Assembly (NCBI GenBank): GCA_965261065.1
Contig: OZ253444.1
Coordinates: 8,893,807-8,957,806, forward strand
DNA length: 64,000 nucleotides
From: JAKZVK01 sp965261065
GTDB taxonomy: Bacteria; Acidobacteriota; Terriglobia; Bryobacterales; UBA6623
Direction: 5' to 3'
Shown: positions 45,916 to 54,597 of the stretch, in pieces
Position numbering within the stretch: the stretch's first letter is position 1
Layout of the letters: the number at the start of each line of letters is the position of its first letter
Notes under the pieces: model-generated
The model's input: the letters and a program-made list of their open reading frames with translations, nothing else
Told to the model about the DNA's origin: nothing
Databases searched by the model: none
Made by a program: the position numbers and the translations under genes

Positions 45916-46839
45916 ATGACGAATGGATCAGTGAAATACACTCGGCGGGAGTTAGGCAGGAAGGCGGCGGTGGCCGGTGGAGCGCTGGCGGCTGTTTCGT
46001 CGGCCGGTTCCGCGGTGGCCGGCTCCGCGGCTGCGGCCGGTGAATTGCCCCAGCGTCCTCTGGGCAAAACAGGTCTCACGGTGGGGGTGCTGGGGATCGA
46101 CACGTCCCCATTGGGGGCCCCTGGGATAACCCAGCAGCAAGTCGACCGGGTGATCGCCATGGCGGCCGACGAGAGAGTCAACTACCTCGACGCCGCGCCG
46201 ATTTATCGCATGGCCGAACGCCGCCTCGGCCCGGCGCTCAAGGGCCGGCGGGACAAGTTCATCCTGGTATCGAAAGTCGAAGCGACATCCAAGCAGGATG
46301 CCACCTGGCAGCTCAAGGAAAGCCTGCTGAAGATGAAGACCGACTACCTCGATGTCGCTCACTTGCACAACGTCGGGCGGACCGACCGTTTCCCCGACCT
46401 CGATGTGCTCACCGGAGAAGACGGCGCGTTGCAGGCCCTGCGCGATGCGAAGAAAGAAGGTTTGATCCGCCACATCGGCCTGACGTGCCACCTGCGGCCG
46501 AAGCGCGCCTTGCCTATCATCGAGACCGGCGACATCGAATTGGTGATGTGCGCGGCTAATTTCGTCGACGTCCACACCTATGACTTCGAAGGCACGGTTT
46601 TCGCCGCGGCCGCCGAGCACTATGAGAACGCGGTGCGCTACGCGCTGGGGATCCCGGGCTTGTCAGTCGCGATCATGGGTGTGAAGAGCACCGCCGAGTT
46701 GCAGAAGGCTCTAGCCACCGTGCGAGCTTACCGTCCCTTCGACGAACGCGAGCTCAGTGAGATCAGGACCGAAGGGAAACAGTTGGCCGGCAGTAAGGAC
46801 TGGGGCGAGTTGCGGGGCCCGGTCGCCTGGAAGGCATAA
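45916..46839 (+). CDS. Tat-exported aldo/keto reductase with an apparent internal deletion
   Basis: 307 aa. TRRELGRKAAVAGGALAAVSSAGSAVAG is a twin-arginine signal. The AKR core follows: LGKTGLTVGVLGID, NYLDAAPIYRMAERRLGPAL (Asp and Tyr), ILVSKVEA (Lys), LDVAHLHNVG (His), and EGLIRHIGLT. After VDVHTYDFEGTVFAAAAEHY the chain jumps to ENAVRYALGIPGLSVAIMGVKS. Typical relatives have about 30-40 more residues here (the VGVVAMK strand and loop). The reading frame is kept. Activity is therefore doubtful although the catalytic four are present. Confidence 0.85.
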   Translation: MTNGSVKYTRRELGRKAAVAGGALAAVSSAGSAVAGSAAAAGELPQRPLGKTGLTVGVLGIDTSPLGAPGITQQQVDRVIAMAADERVNYLDAAPIYRMAERRLGPALKGRRDKFILVSKVEATSKQDATWQLKESLLKMKTDYLDVAHLHNVGRTDRFPDLDVLTGEDGALQALRDAKKEGLIRHIGLTCHLRPKRALPIIETGDIELVMCAANFVDVHTYDFEGTVFAAAAEHYENAVRYALGIPGLSVAIMGVKSTAELQKALATVRAYRPFDERELSEIRTEGKQLAGSKDWGELRGPVAWKA

Positions 46840-46868
46840 GTAAGACATCAAAGACAGCCGGCGCGCCC

Positions 46869-46912
46869 GGCCTGAGCTGGACAAAGGAGAGGCCTGAGCT
46901 GGACAAAGGAGA
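46869..46912 (+). repeat. Tandem 22-bp duplication carrying the ribosome binding site
   Basis: 46869-46890 and 46891-46912 are identical and each ends in AAAGGAGA. The second lies 7 bp before the DinB start, so the gene has two Shine-Dalgarno sequences in a row. Confidence 0.9.
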
Positions 46913-46919
46913 GATTCCA

Positions 46920-47450
46920 ATGAGATGGATTCGATTTGCGGTCGTAGCAGTGGTTCTACACAGCGTAGTGGCCGTCGGTGCCGCAGCCGAGCATGGTGAT
47001 GTCCGCAAGGATGTCCTGGCGCGCCTGAACACTCTCGAAACGAAGTTCGTTGGCTTGGCGGAGTCCATCCCACAGGACAAGTACACTTGGCGGCCCGGCG
47101 AAGGCGTGCGGTCGGTCAGCGAGGTGCTCCTCCACGGTGCCTCGGCGAACTATCGACTGCCGGGGATGATCGGGACGTCGACGCCGGACGGCATTGACGC
47201 CCGGGGCCTGGAGAAGTCCACCACCGACCAAGCCAAGACCGTCAGCACCGTCAAGGCGTCGTTCGCGCACCTGCGACAAGCGGTCGAAAAGGTGTCCGGC
47301 GACGACCTCGAAAAGGCGACGAAGATGTTCGGACGCGACAGCAACTACCGCAGCGTCTTGTTGCTGTTGACCGGCCATCTTAGCGAGCACCTGGGTCAGA
47401 CGATCGCCTACGCCCGCGTCAACGGCGTGGTCCCGCCCTGGAACCGCTAG
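46920..47450 (+). CDS. Secreted DinB-family protein
   Basis: 176 aa with signal peptide (FAVVAVVLHSVVAVGAAA). The DinB four-helix fold shows in LNTLETKFVGLAESIPQDKYTWRPGEGVRSVSEVLLHGASANY and LLTGHLSEHLGQTIAYAR, with metal-binding His residues in LLHG and HLSEHLGQ. Cytoplasmic relatives are thiol-transferases and DNA-damage-linked proteins. Exported ones are frequent in Acidobacteria and of unknown function. Confidence 0.88.
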   Translation: MRWIRFAVVAVVLHSVVAVGAAAEHGDVRKDVLARLNTLETKFVGLAESIPQDKYTWRPGEGVRSVSEVLLHGASANYRLPGMIGTSTPDGIDARGLEKSTTDQAKTVSTVKASFAHLRQAVEKVSGDDLEKATKMFGRDSNYRSVLLLLTGHLSEHLGQTIAYARVNGVVPPWNR

Positions 47451-47771
47451 CTTCCGGGTAGTCCCTTTTTCCCCTGCGTGATCCGTGGAGCGGCCGGGTG
47501 ATCCGGCCCTCCGGTGCGGCTGGGTTCGTCTGCCTGCAAGTCCACGGGCAAGCCAAGGGCCGTTGACAGCCGTAGACACCCCCTCCCGCCGGCGTTCCCG
47601 CCCGTGTACATCTCGATAAACCTGGCAGCGGTCCACCTCGCCGGCCGCTGAGTCAACCTTCTTGGAATCAAACACTTGGCGGCTCGCGCCGGATGACTGG
47701 CGAGTTTGGCGCGGTACCTGCTGTACTCCAGGCAAATGACAACCACAGGACAGACAAAGGACGGATCGATC
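47451..47771. other. Gap between the DinB gene and a small secreted protein gene
   Basis: About 320 bp with no convincing gene. A short stem GGCCGGG-TGAT-CCGGCC is at about 47493-47509. Nothing else is seen. Confidence 0.4.
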
Positions 47772-48233
47772 ATGACAACCCTGACTCGCACTTGCCTCGT
47801 CGGATTTCTCTTCAGCACCCTTTCCTTCGCCGGCCTCTTCCCGGCGCAGGAAGGCGACCTCTCGTCGGACGTACGTTTCTCGTTCGCCGTGAACGGCAAG
47901 ACCATGCAGGCGGGCGGCTACATCATTCGCGCCGACAGCACGAGCGGCCGGTTGGACATCTGTGAGGACGGCGTGTACTGCCAGACGGTTCAGGCCGCGT
48001 TTGTGCGGCCGGGCAAAGAAGTCCAGGCACGCATCGTCTTCCGGCAGGATGGAGCGAGCTTTCAACTCTCCCACATCATCACGCCGGACGGAACGCGGTA
48101 CGAGTTGCCGGCCGAGCCCGAGCCCATGATCCTGCCGTCCGGCGACGATGCCGAAGAGTTCACCAAGGTCGAAGCGAAGCCCCTATGCATTCACAACCAT
48201 GGCGGCAGCGGTCTCGCGAAGGCGTGGCACTAA
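47772..48233 (+). CDS. Small secreted protein, acidobacterial type, function unknown
   Basis: 153 aa with signal peptide (CLVGFLFSTLSFAGLFPAQ). FSFAVNGKTMQAGGYIIRADSTSGRLDIC resembles a family common in Acidobacteria with the pattern F.F.VG.K..AG.Y.V, thought to be beta-sandwich proteins. The C-terminus has HNHGG. No function is known. The ATG 47772 is chosen for its signal sequence, weakly preceded by AGGAC. Confidence 0.75.
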   Translation: MTTLTRTCLVGFLFSTLSFAGLFPAQEGDLSSDVRFSFAVNGKTMQAGGYIIRADSTSGRLDICEDGVYCQTVQAAFVRPGKEVQARIVFRQDGASFQLSHIITPDGTRYELPAEPEPMILPSGDDAEEFTKVEAKPLCIHNHGGSGLAKAWH

Positions 48234-48940
48234 AGAAACGCGCTGGGTGGTGCAGGTGTCCTTACCTGACCGTTGACAGTTCGCTAGCCGATAAGAGGCA
48301 GGCAAGCCAGCCTGCCCCGCTTGTTTGTTCAAGACCTCGAATCAGGTGAAAGGGAAGCTCTGAAGTGCCGGCTCTCAACCTATTTACTCGCCCAGAGGCC
48401 ATCTTGTCTCCCAAGCCGGCTCCAGCAAGTACCACCCGTGTCGTTCAGAGCTCGTGCGAAGAGTACCGCGACCCCGAGTAGGACCCAGCCCCCCGAAACG
48501 AACCACACAGTCCCGTCCGCGGATCGTGACTGGATACCGCGGTCGCGCCGGCAGTCGGTCAACAGAGCGCGCTCAACCGTTCGCCGGACAGGCTTGAAAT
48601 CTAGCCACGATCTCGCCGAGCGGCTCCTACCTGCGAATCGCGCCCTTCATTTCCAGCGGATCGCGCCGGCCCGGTTACGGCCGCGGCGTTTCCCGGCTTT
48701 CCCGAACGGGTGTACACCTCCTAGAGCCGAGTAGGTCGAACTGTCAACCTGCGTCACCAGAGCTAGCGCCTCGGCGAGTGCCAAGGCTCGGCCCAGTATA
48801 GGAGGGAAGTCCTTAGGGTTCAGTAATTTGGACTCGGGTGAGCTACTTGGGGCGTTCGTCCGTACCCCGTTTGGCAGAGTTCGTGCACTTCCTACAGTTG
48901 CGGAGCTTAACCGCTGAAAGACATTCATGGAGGGAAAACA
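48234..48940. other. 700-bp region without a supported gene
   Basis: Open frames here lack family signal and ribosome sites. A palindromic repeat GGCAGGC/GCCTGCC lies at 48297-48316, probably a REP-like unit. Decayed sequence is possible. Confidence 0.5.
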
Positions 48941-49279
48941 ATGCTTACGAGACGATCGATGTTTATGGCCGCCACGGTTGCGTTTGCGCTCAGTCTGAGC
49001 CTAGTGATGCAAGCCGGAGCGGCACCCAACAAGTCGGAGTTTGACCGCGTCGAGGGCTGGGTGCAGATGGTCGACACCGAGCAGTCGAAGATCAGCCTAC
49101 GGATCCGGCCGAACGTGGTCCGGCCTGTGTTTTACAACGATGCCACAATCTTCACCTATCGGAACGAACCTTCTTCTTTCGAGGGTGTCCAGGCGGAGTG
49201 GCGTGTCATCTGCATCGGAAAGTTCGACGAGAAAGGCCATCTACTTACTCAACGAGTCGACGTTCGCGCGACGAACTAG
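48941..49279 (+). CDS. Small secreted protein, function unknown
   Basis: 112 aa. GGAGGGAAAACA directly precedes the ATG. Signal peptide FMAATVAFALSLSLVMQAGA, then a compact domain (VEGWVQMVDTEQSKISLRIRP, TIFTYRNEPSSFEGVQAEWRVICIGKFDEKG, QRVDVRA) that looks like a small OB- or SH3-like beta barrel, similar in style to DUF5666-type proteins. A strong terminator follows, so it may be a single-gene unit. Confidence 0.75.
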   Translation: MLTRRSMFMAATVAFALSLSLVMQAGAAPNKSEFDRVEGWVQMVDTEQSKISLRIRPNVVRPVFYNDATIFTYRNEPSSFEGVQAEWRVICIGKFDEKGHLLTQRVDVRATN

Positions 49280-49342
49280 GCCACCGGCAGTTTCGAGCGT
49301 AGCGCCGGATTCCTGTCACTAGAGTTTGGTTGACACCCTGTT

Positions 49343-49414
49343 CGGCCCCTCTGCCCGCCCGGCAAACCAACTTGCCTACCCCCAAGGGCCGGGACGCAGA
49401 GGGGCCGTTTTTTT
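49343..49414 (+). terminator. Strong intrinsic terminator
   Basis: CGGCCCCTCTGC (49343-49354) pairs with GCAGAGGGGCCG (49396-49407), followed by T7. The 41-nt loop contains a second stem, CCCGGC with GCCGGG, so the structure is unusually large. Confidence 0.92.
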
Positions 49415-49579
49415 GTGGGGCGGCCTAACGATCCACCGCAACCCTCTGGTTATCCGGTAAGGGGCTGCCGGAACTTCGCAAGTCACGGTTTCCCATTGGG
49501 GAGCCAGGTACCCTCGACACCCGCCTGACCCGCACCGGAACCGTGCTCGACATTGTCCCCCCTCACAACGCGACAGTTG

Positions 49580-49609
49580 TTACCAAGACCGATCCCGCGG
49601 CGGTACAAT
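49580..49609 (+). promoter_or_regulatory. Candidate promoter of the broken kinase gene
   Basis: TTACCA (49580-49585) and TACAAT (49604-49609) with an 18-bp spacer, 22 bp before the ATG. Confidence 0.4.
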
Positions 49610-49631
49610 CCCCTCAGGCTAGGGGCAGGCC

Positions 49632-49799
49632 ATGATTGGCCAGATGATCTCGCACTATCGCGTCACCGAGAAGGTTGGTGAAGGCGCCATGGCGAGGACG
49701 ATTCGCCCTTCCCGAGCGAACTGCTTCTCGGTTTCGTCGAGGGCAAGCCGCTTCATGTACTGGCCGCCGAGGATCCGGAAAATCATGTTTGTTACGTGA
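49632..49799 (+). pseudogene. Ser/Thr protein kinase, N-terminal remnant
   Basis: MIGQMISHYRVTEKVGEGAMA is the N-terminus and glycine loop of Acidobacteria-type PknB kinases (usual form: ISHYRI.EKLGEGGMG). After about 20 codons the similarity stops and the frame runs through foreign sequence to TGA at 49797. The join at about 49690 meets DUF4258 coding sequence in another frame, so a deletion or rearrangement fused the two genes. Confidence 0.75.
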
Positions 49800-49858
49800 T
49801 CACGGCCTACCCGCCCAGTGCCGCCAACTGGCAGCCTGACTTCCGCGCAAGGAAATAG
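49688..49858 (+). pseudogene. DUF4258 (RelE-like toxin fold) protein, C-terminal remnant
   Basis: The frame ending at TAG 49856 reads GEDDSPFPSELLLGFVEGKP, then LHVLAAEDPENHVCYVITAY, then PPSAANWQPDF. This is the C-terminal half of DUF4258 proteins, which pair with YgiT-type zinc-finger antitoxins. The N-terminal half and start are missing and replaced by the kinase fragment. The antitoxin gene begins one base after the stop. Confidence 0.8.
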
Positions 49859-49859
49859 C

Positions 49860-50084
49860 ATGCAATGTCTAATCTGCAGGACCGGAAACACTCAGCCGGG
49901 CGAGACGAGCGTCACACTCCACCGTGGCGATTCGTTGGTCATCTTCAAGGGAGTCCCTGCGAACATCTGCGATAACTGTGGCGAGTATTATCTGTCGGAC
50001 GAAGTGACCAAGGAGATCATGGACCGGGCGGAGGCAGCGGTACGCAACGGGGCCGAAGTGGAGGTCCAACGCTTCGCCGCGTAA
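49860..50084 (+). CDS. YgiT-type (MqsA-like) zinc-finger antitoxin
   Basis: 74 aa from ATG 49860. Two zinc CxxC pairs: MQCLICRTGNTQPG and ICDNCGEYYLSDE, in the MqsA N-terminal layout, ending EVTKEIMDRAEAAVRNGAEVEVQRFAA. It normally neutralises the DUF4258 toxin encoded just before it. Here the toxin is broken, so the antitoxin is orphaned. It may persist as a regulator or as decaying sequence. Confidence 0.88.
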   Translation: MQCLICRTGNTQPGETSVTLHRGDSLVIFKGVPANICDNCGEYYLSDEVTKEIMDRAEAAVRNGAEVEVQRFAA

Positions 50085-50145
50085 GTCAGTCGCCTTGATC
50101 GGCCAAGCTTGCCGAGGTGTGCGGCTGGGTTCGAAGCGGTTCGGT

Positions 50146-50175
50146 TTGACCCTCGTTTTGGCCGCTCACTATAAT
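50146..50175 (+). promoter_or_regulatory. Sigma-70 promoter of uvrA
   Basis: TTGACC (50146-50151), 18-bp spacer, perfect TATAAT (50170-50175). The start codon is 42 bp further on. Confidence 0.8.
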
Positions 50176-50217
50176 GAGTGCGGGGCCCCCGGTCCGCTTT
50201 CCCGATTTTCCGCCTGA

Positions 50218-53019
50218 ATGATCGATCGAATTACCGTCCGCGGCGCACGACAGCACAACCTCAAGAACGTCCACGTCGAGATTCCGCGCAACAGCCTCAC
50301 GGTCATCACCGGCCTGAGCGGCTCCGGCAAGTCGTCGCTCGCTTTCGACACCATTTACGCCGAAGGCCAGCGGCGCTATGTCGAGACGCTGTCGCCCTAC
50401 GCGCGTCAGTTTCTCGACCAGATGGAGCGTCCCGACGTGGACTCGATCGACGGTCTGAGCCCGGCGCTCTCGATCGAGCAGAAGACCACCAACCGCAGCC
50501 CGCGCTCCACCGTCGGCACCATCACCGAGATCTACGACTACTTGCGACTGCTCTATGCGTCGATCGGCACGCCCCATTGTCCGAACTGCGGCGTCCCCAT
50601 TAGCCGCCAGTCGAGCGAGCAGATCGTCGGACGCGTGCTCGAGCAGCAGCTCGGCAAGAAGGTGATGATCCTCGCGCCGATCATTCGGGGGCGCAAGGGA
50701 ATCTACCGCAAGGAACTCGAAGACCTTTCGCGCTCCGGCTTCGTCAAGGTACGCGTGGACGGGGAGCTGTACTCGCTCGACGAGCACATCGAGTTGGACC
50801 GCCGGCGCAGCCACACCATCGAAGTGGTCGTCGACCGGCTCACCGTGCGCAAAGGGCTGGGTAAACGCCTCGAAAACTCGATCAAGACAGCCACCCGGCT
50901 TGCCGGCGGACTTGTGGCCGTACTGGAAGAAGGGGCCAGCGAGCGCCTGTACTCCGAGAAGCTGGCCTGCACCGACTGCGGCGCCAGCGTCCCGGCCTTC
51001 GAGCCTCGGTCGTTTTCGTTCAACAGTCCCTACGGCGCATGCCAAGCGTGCAGCGGTCTGGGCAGCCGCTGGGAGTTCGATCCCGCGAAGGTGGTCGCCG
51101 ACAGTTCGAAGCCACTGCTCGACGGCGGCATCGCGCAGGGCCTGCTTGCACCGCGCGTCGAGCGATCGCTGACCGCGGGGGCAAAGTCAGCCCGGATTCC
51201 TCTCGACAAGAGCCTCGAGCAGCTCACCGAAACCCAACGGCAGCGTCTTCTCTACGGCGAGACCGGCTCGAACGGGCCACGCGACGGCCGGCCGTTCTCC
51301 GGCCTGCTGCATCTGATCGAGGGGTGGCAGCAGACTTACGCCACCGACACCTACCGTTCGTGGATGACCAGTTTTATGTCGCCGAGCCCGTGCCCGGAGT
51401 GCGGGGGGCTGCGCTTGCGGCCCGAAAGCCTTGCTGTCAAGCTGGCGGACCTTTCGATCTCGGAGTTAGCCGGGCTTTCGATCACCCGCGCCGTCGAGAC
51501 GATGGATGATCTCGAACTCACCGAACGTCAGAAACAAGTCGCGGGCCGCATCGTCGACGAGGTTCGCCGGCGGCTGCGCTTTCTCACCGCCGTTGGGTTG
51601 GACTACTTGAGCCTGTCTCGTTCGGCCGCCACGCTATCGGGCGGCGAGGCACAGCGCGTACGGCTGGCGACGCAAATCGGCTCCGAGCTGCGCGGCGTGC
51701 TCTACGTGTTGGACGAGCCTTCCATCGGTCTCCATGCGCGCGACAACGACCGCCTATTGAACACGCTTGGGCAATTGCGTGATCTGGGCAACACGATCAT
51801 CGTCGTCGAGCACGACTTTGACACGATCCAGCGCGCCGACTACGTCGTCGATCTGGGCATCGGCGCGGGCAGGCTCGGCGGCAACCTAGTGGCCAGCGGC
51901 ACGCCGAAGCAAGTGGCGGAATCCGCCGCTTCGCTCACGGGTCAATACCTTGCCGGCAAGAAGCAAGTTCCCGTACCCGAACAGCGGCGCTCGCCGAACG
52001 GCAAGGTGCTGACGGTGCGCGGTGCAAGCGAGCACAACCTCAAAGGGATCGACGTGGGATTCCCGCTGGGCATGTTCATTGTGGTGACCGGCGTTTCGGG
52101 CAGCGGAAAGTCGACGCTGGTGAACGACATTCTCTACCCTGCGCTGGCGCGTAAGATCTACCACTCGAACGCCGCGCCGGGACGCCACGACAGCATCGAC
52201 GGCGCCGACTTGGTCGACAAGGTGATCCGCATCGACCAGTCGCCGATCGGCCGCACGTCGCGTTCTAACCCTGCCACGTACACCGGAGTGTTTACGCCGA
52301 TCCGCGCGCTCTACGCCATGCTTCCGGAATCGCGCGCCCGAGGATATCAACAGGGGCGGTTCAGCTTCAACGTCAAGGGTGGTCGGTGTGAGGTCTGCCA
52401 GGGCGACGGGCAGTCGCGCATCGAAATGAACTTTCTGCCCGACGTCTACGTGACGTGCGACGCCTGCCGCGGACGCCGCTACAACCAGGAAACGCTGCAG
52501 GTGGAGTACAAGGGTGTGTCGATCGCGGACCTGCTGGAATCAACGGTGGAAGAAGCGCTTCCCGTCATGGAGAAGATCCCGCAAATCCACGTCAAGCTGA
52601 AAACGCTGGTTGACGTGGGCCTGGGCTACATCCACTTGGGGCAGTCATCGACCACGCTCTCCGGCGGTGAGGCGCAACGCATCAAGCTGGCCCGCGAGTT
52701 GAGCAAGCGCCAGACCGGCAAGACGCTCTACCTGCTCGACGAGCCTACGACCGGCCTGCACTTCGAGGACGTTTCGAAACTGCTCGAGGTGTTGCACCGT
52801 CTCACTGACCTCGGCAACACCATCGTCGTCATCGAGCACAACCCCGACGTGATCAAGGCCGCCGATTGGATCATCGACCTGGGCCCGGAAGGGGGTGACC
52901 AGGGAGGTGAGGTCGTCGCCTACGGCACACCGGAGCAGGTCATGCGTTCGCGCAAGAGCTACACGGGCCGCATTCTCGCCAAGGTGCTCCGCAAGCGCTT
53001 GAAGAAGAAATCAGCGTAG
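50218..53019 (+). CDS. uvrA: UvrABC excinuclease subunit A
   Basis: 933 aa, normal length. It finds bulky DNA lesions and loads UvrB. Two ABC ATPase modules: Walker A GLSGSGKSSL near residue 31 and GVSGSGKSTL near 620; signature LSGGEAQRVRLA and LSGGEAQRIKLA; Walker B LYVLDEPSIGLH and LYLLDEPTTGLH. Zinc fingers: CTDCGASV...CQACSGLG and CEVCQGDGQ...CDACRGRRYN. It is preceded by a good promoter and no SOS box is recognised. Confidence 0.98.
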   Translation: MIDRITVRGARQHNLKNVHVEIPRNSLTVITGLSGSGKSSLAFDTIYAEGQRRYVETLSPYARQFLDQMERPDVDSIDGLSPALSIEQKTTNRSPRSTVGTITEIYDYLRLLYASIGTPHCPNCGVPISRQSSEQIVGRVLEQQLGKKVMILAPIIRGRKGIYRKELEDLSRSGFVKVRVDGELYSLDEHIELDRRRSHTIEVVVDRLTVRKGLGKRLENSIKTATRLAGGLVAVLEEGASERLYSEKLACTDCGASVPAFEPRSFSFNSPYGACQACSGLGSRWEFDPAKVVADSSKPLLDGGIAQGLLAPRVERSLTAGAKSARIPLDKSLEQLTETQRQRLLYGETGSNGPRDGRPFSGLLHLIEGWQQTYATDTYRSWMTSFMSPSPCPECGGLRLRPESLAVKLADLSISELAGLSITRAVETMDDLELTERQKQVAGRIVDEVRRRLRFLTAVGLDYLSLSRSAATLSGGEAQRVRLATQIGSELRGVLYVLDEPSIGLHARDNDRLLNTLGQLRDLGNTIIVVEHDFDTIQRADYVVDLGIGAGRLGGNLVASGTPKQVAESAASLTGQYLAGKKQVPVPEQRRSPNGKVLTVRGASEHNLKGIDVGFPLGMFIVVTGVSGSGKSTLVNDILYPALARKIYHSNAAPGRHDSIDGADLVDKVIRIDQSPIGRTSRSNPATYTGVFTPIRALYAMLPESRARGYQQGRFSFNVKGGRCEVCQGDGQSRIEMNFLPDVYVTCDACRGRRYNQETLQVEYKGVSIADLLESTVEEALPVMEKIPQIHVKLKTLVDVGLGYIHLGQSSTTLSGGEAQRIKLARELSKRQTGKTLYLLDEPTTGLHFEDVSKLLEVLHRLTDLGNTIVVIEHNPDVIKAADWIIDLGPEGGDQGGEVVAYGTPEQVMRSRKSYTGRILAKVLRKRLKKKSA

Positions 53020-53228
53020 AATCGTCCAGGCATTAGCGTGCTACGCCTGGGCGCGAGGAGTTCATGAAGCTCATCGCCGTCACTCCCGTAACCATGGGAC
53101 TCCATCCCACAACTCGGAACACCCAGGCGCAAGGTTAGGGTGAAATCCCTAGCGTGGGTACCGGTTTTTCCCGTTGCGCGGCCGTAGAGCCTCGTTACAC
53201 TGAAAGAGAGTTCTGCGTGAGGTAGCCC

Positions 53229-54518
53229 GTGCGATTTGTTCTGCTTGTCTTCGCCCTCGTTATCGGTCCCTGGGCCGCCGGACAGGAAACGCCCCCTCCC
53301 GAGGAGCCCTCGCGTAGCGAAGAGCCCCCACCGCCGCCGACCGTCACGGTTTCTCCCGTGGGGATCGTGGTGATTTCCAGTGCGAGTAAAGAAGAGCCTG
53401 CACCGGAAGCAGCGGAAGAAGGCGACAAGCCTGAAGCCGAGGCCAAAGTCGACGAAGACGCCGCGGCCGAGAAACCTCCCGAGGAAGCCGGGGCGGAACC
53501 CGATACGCCTGCGCCGCCCAAGTCGAGGACGGTCACGAAACGCGGCTACGACCTCGGCGGACGTGCCACGCCGGGTGCCATTACGATCTCGGGCCGCGCC
53601 ACCGACACGACCCAGGGCACCACTCGGCGTCTTCGTAACAGCAGCGGACGCGACGTTCCCTACCTCACCGAGTCCGAGCAAGTGCTCAGCCGCACTACCG
53701 CCGGCCGCGTCACCGAGCGGCGCACTCACCGCTACGACACGGCGGGTAACCCGGTCAGTCAGCAGCTCGTGCGCAATGAAGAGCGGTTGATGCCCGACGG
53801 ATCGGTGCAACGCATCGTCACGGTTTACGAATCCGATGTCAATGGGCGCATGCGGCCCACCGAGCGGACCACGACCGTGGAGCGGAAGGCGGGCAACACC
53901 ACACGCACCGTCACAACTGCCGAACGACCCGCACTTGATCAGCGATTTCAGCCGTATCGGCGCGAGGAGTCCGTTCGTTCCGAGCAAGGTGAAGGGTCGG
54001 CCCAAATCAAGACCACCCGCCACGTCGACAACGGCGCCGGACGCCTGATCGAGTCGGAACGGGAAGAGTCGACGCTGACACGTTCGGGTAACGTAGCAAC
54101 TACCGAGACCACGGTGTCGAAACGCAGCGTTGTCAATCAGGACCGCTTCGAGCTCGCAGGCCGCACCGTCGGCAGACTGGTCGAAAACTCCGACGGATCG
54201 ACGGCCGAAACGGTGGAGATGTACGGTTCGTCTTCCGGCGGCGGGGCCGGCAACCTCAATGCGGGCGGCAGTTTCGCGTTGCAGCAGACGACTCGCCGCG
54301 AAACGCGCCTGGGTGCCGGCGGCGAGACGATCGAAAACACCACGACACGCAGCCGAAGCATCGCCGATCCCAGCCGGATGGGCGTCCGCGAGGTCGTCCG
54401 CAGCGTCACGCGTCCAACCGCCGACGGCGCGCGAATTGAAACACATTCCTACGAAGAAGGCTTCAACGGCCGCCTACGCCCGACCGGCACATTGGTGGAA
54501 GAGATCCGCGAGCAGTAA
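53229..54518 (+). CDS. Secreted Thr/Arg/Glu-rich repetitive protein, function unknown
   Basis: 429 aa from GTG 53229, signal peptide (FVLLVFALVIGPWAAG), then a Pro/Glu/Ala-rich disordered stretch to about residue 100. The rest is a loose repeat of about 60 residues with polar beta-like strands, such as TERRTHRYDTAGNPVSQQLV, VERKAGNTTRTVTTAERP and ESEREESTLTRSGNVATTET. The pattern recalls RHS/YD-type or fibre-like repeats but no family is recognised. Its neighbours (uvrA, lpxC) give no hint. Confidence 0.75.
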   Translation: MRFVLLVFALVIGPWAAGQETPPPEEPSRSEEPPPPPTVTVSPVGIVVISSASKEEPAPEAAEEGDKPEAEAKVDEDAAAEKPPEEAGAEPDTPAPPKSRTVTKRGYDLGGRATPGAITISGRATDTTQGTTRRLRNSSGRDVPYLTESEQVLSRTTAGRVTERRTHRYDTAGNPVSQQLVRNEERLMPDGSVQRIVTVYESDVNGRMRPTERTTTVERKAGNTTRTVTTAERPALDQRFQPYRREESVRSEQGEGSAQIKTTRHVDNGAGRLIESEREESTLTRSGNVATTETTVSKRSVVNQDRFELAGRTVGRLVENSDGSTAETVEMYGSSSGGGAGNLNAGGSFALQQTTRRETRLGAGGETIENTTTRSRSIADPSRMGVREVVRSVTRPTADGARIETHSYEEGFNGRLRPTGTLVEEIREQ

Positions 54519-54597
54519 ACCATCGCGCGCAATCGGACAGCCGTCGACGCCAGCCCAGAGAATCTTCTACTGGGGCTTCTTGGTACGGGCAGGTGCT

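Noticed and set aside
48321..48734. Open frame between the two small secreted protein genes
   Set aside because: No ribosome site, no signal peptide, and a composition rich in Arg/Ser/Pro as in non-coding GC-rich DNA.
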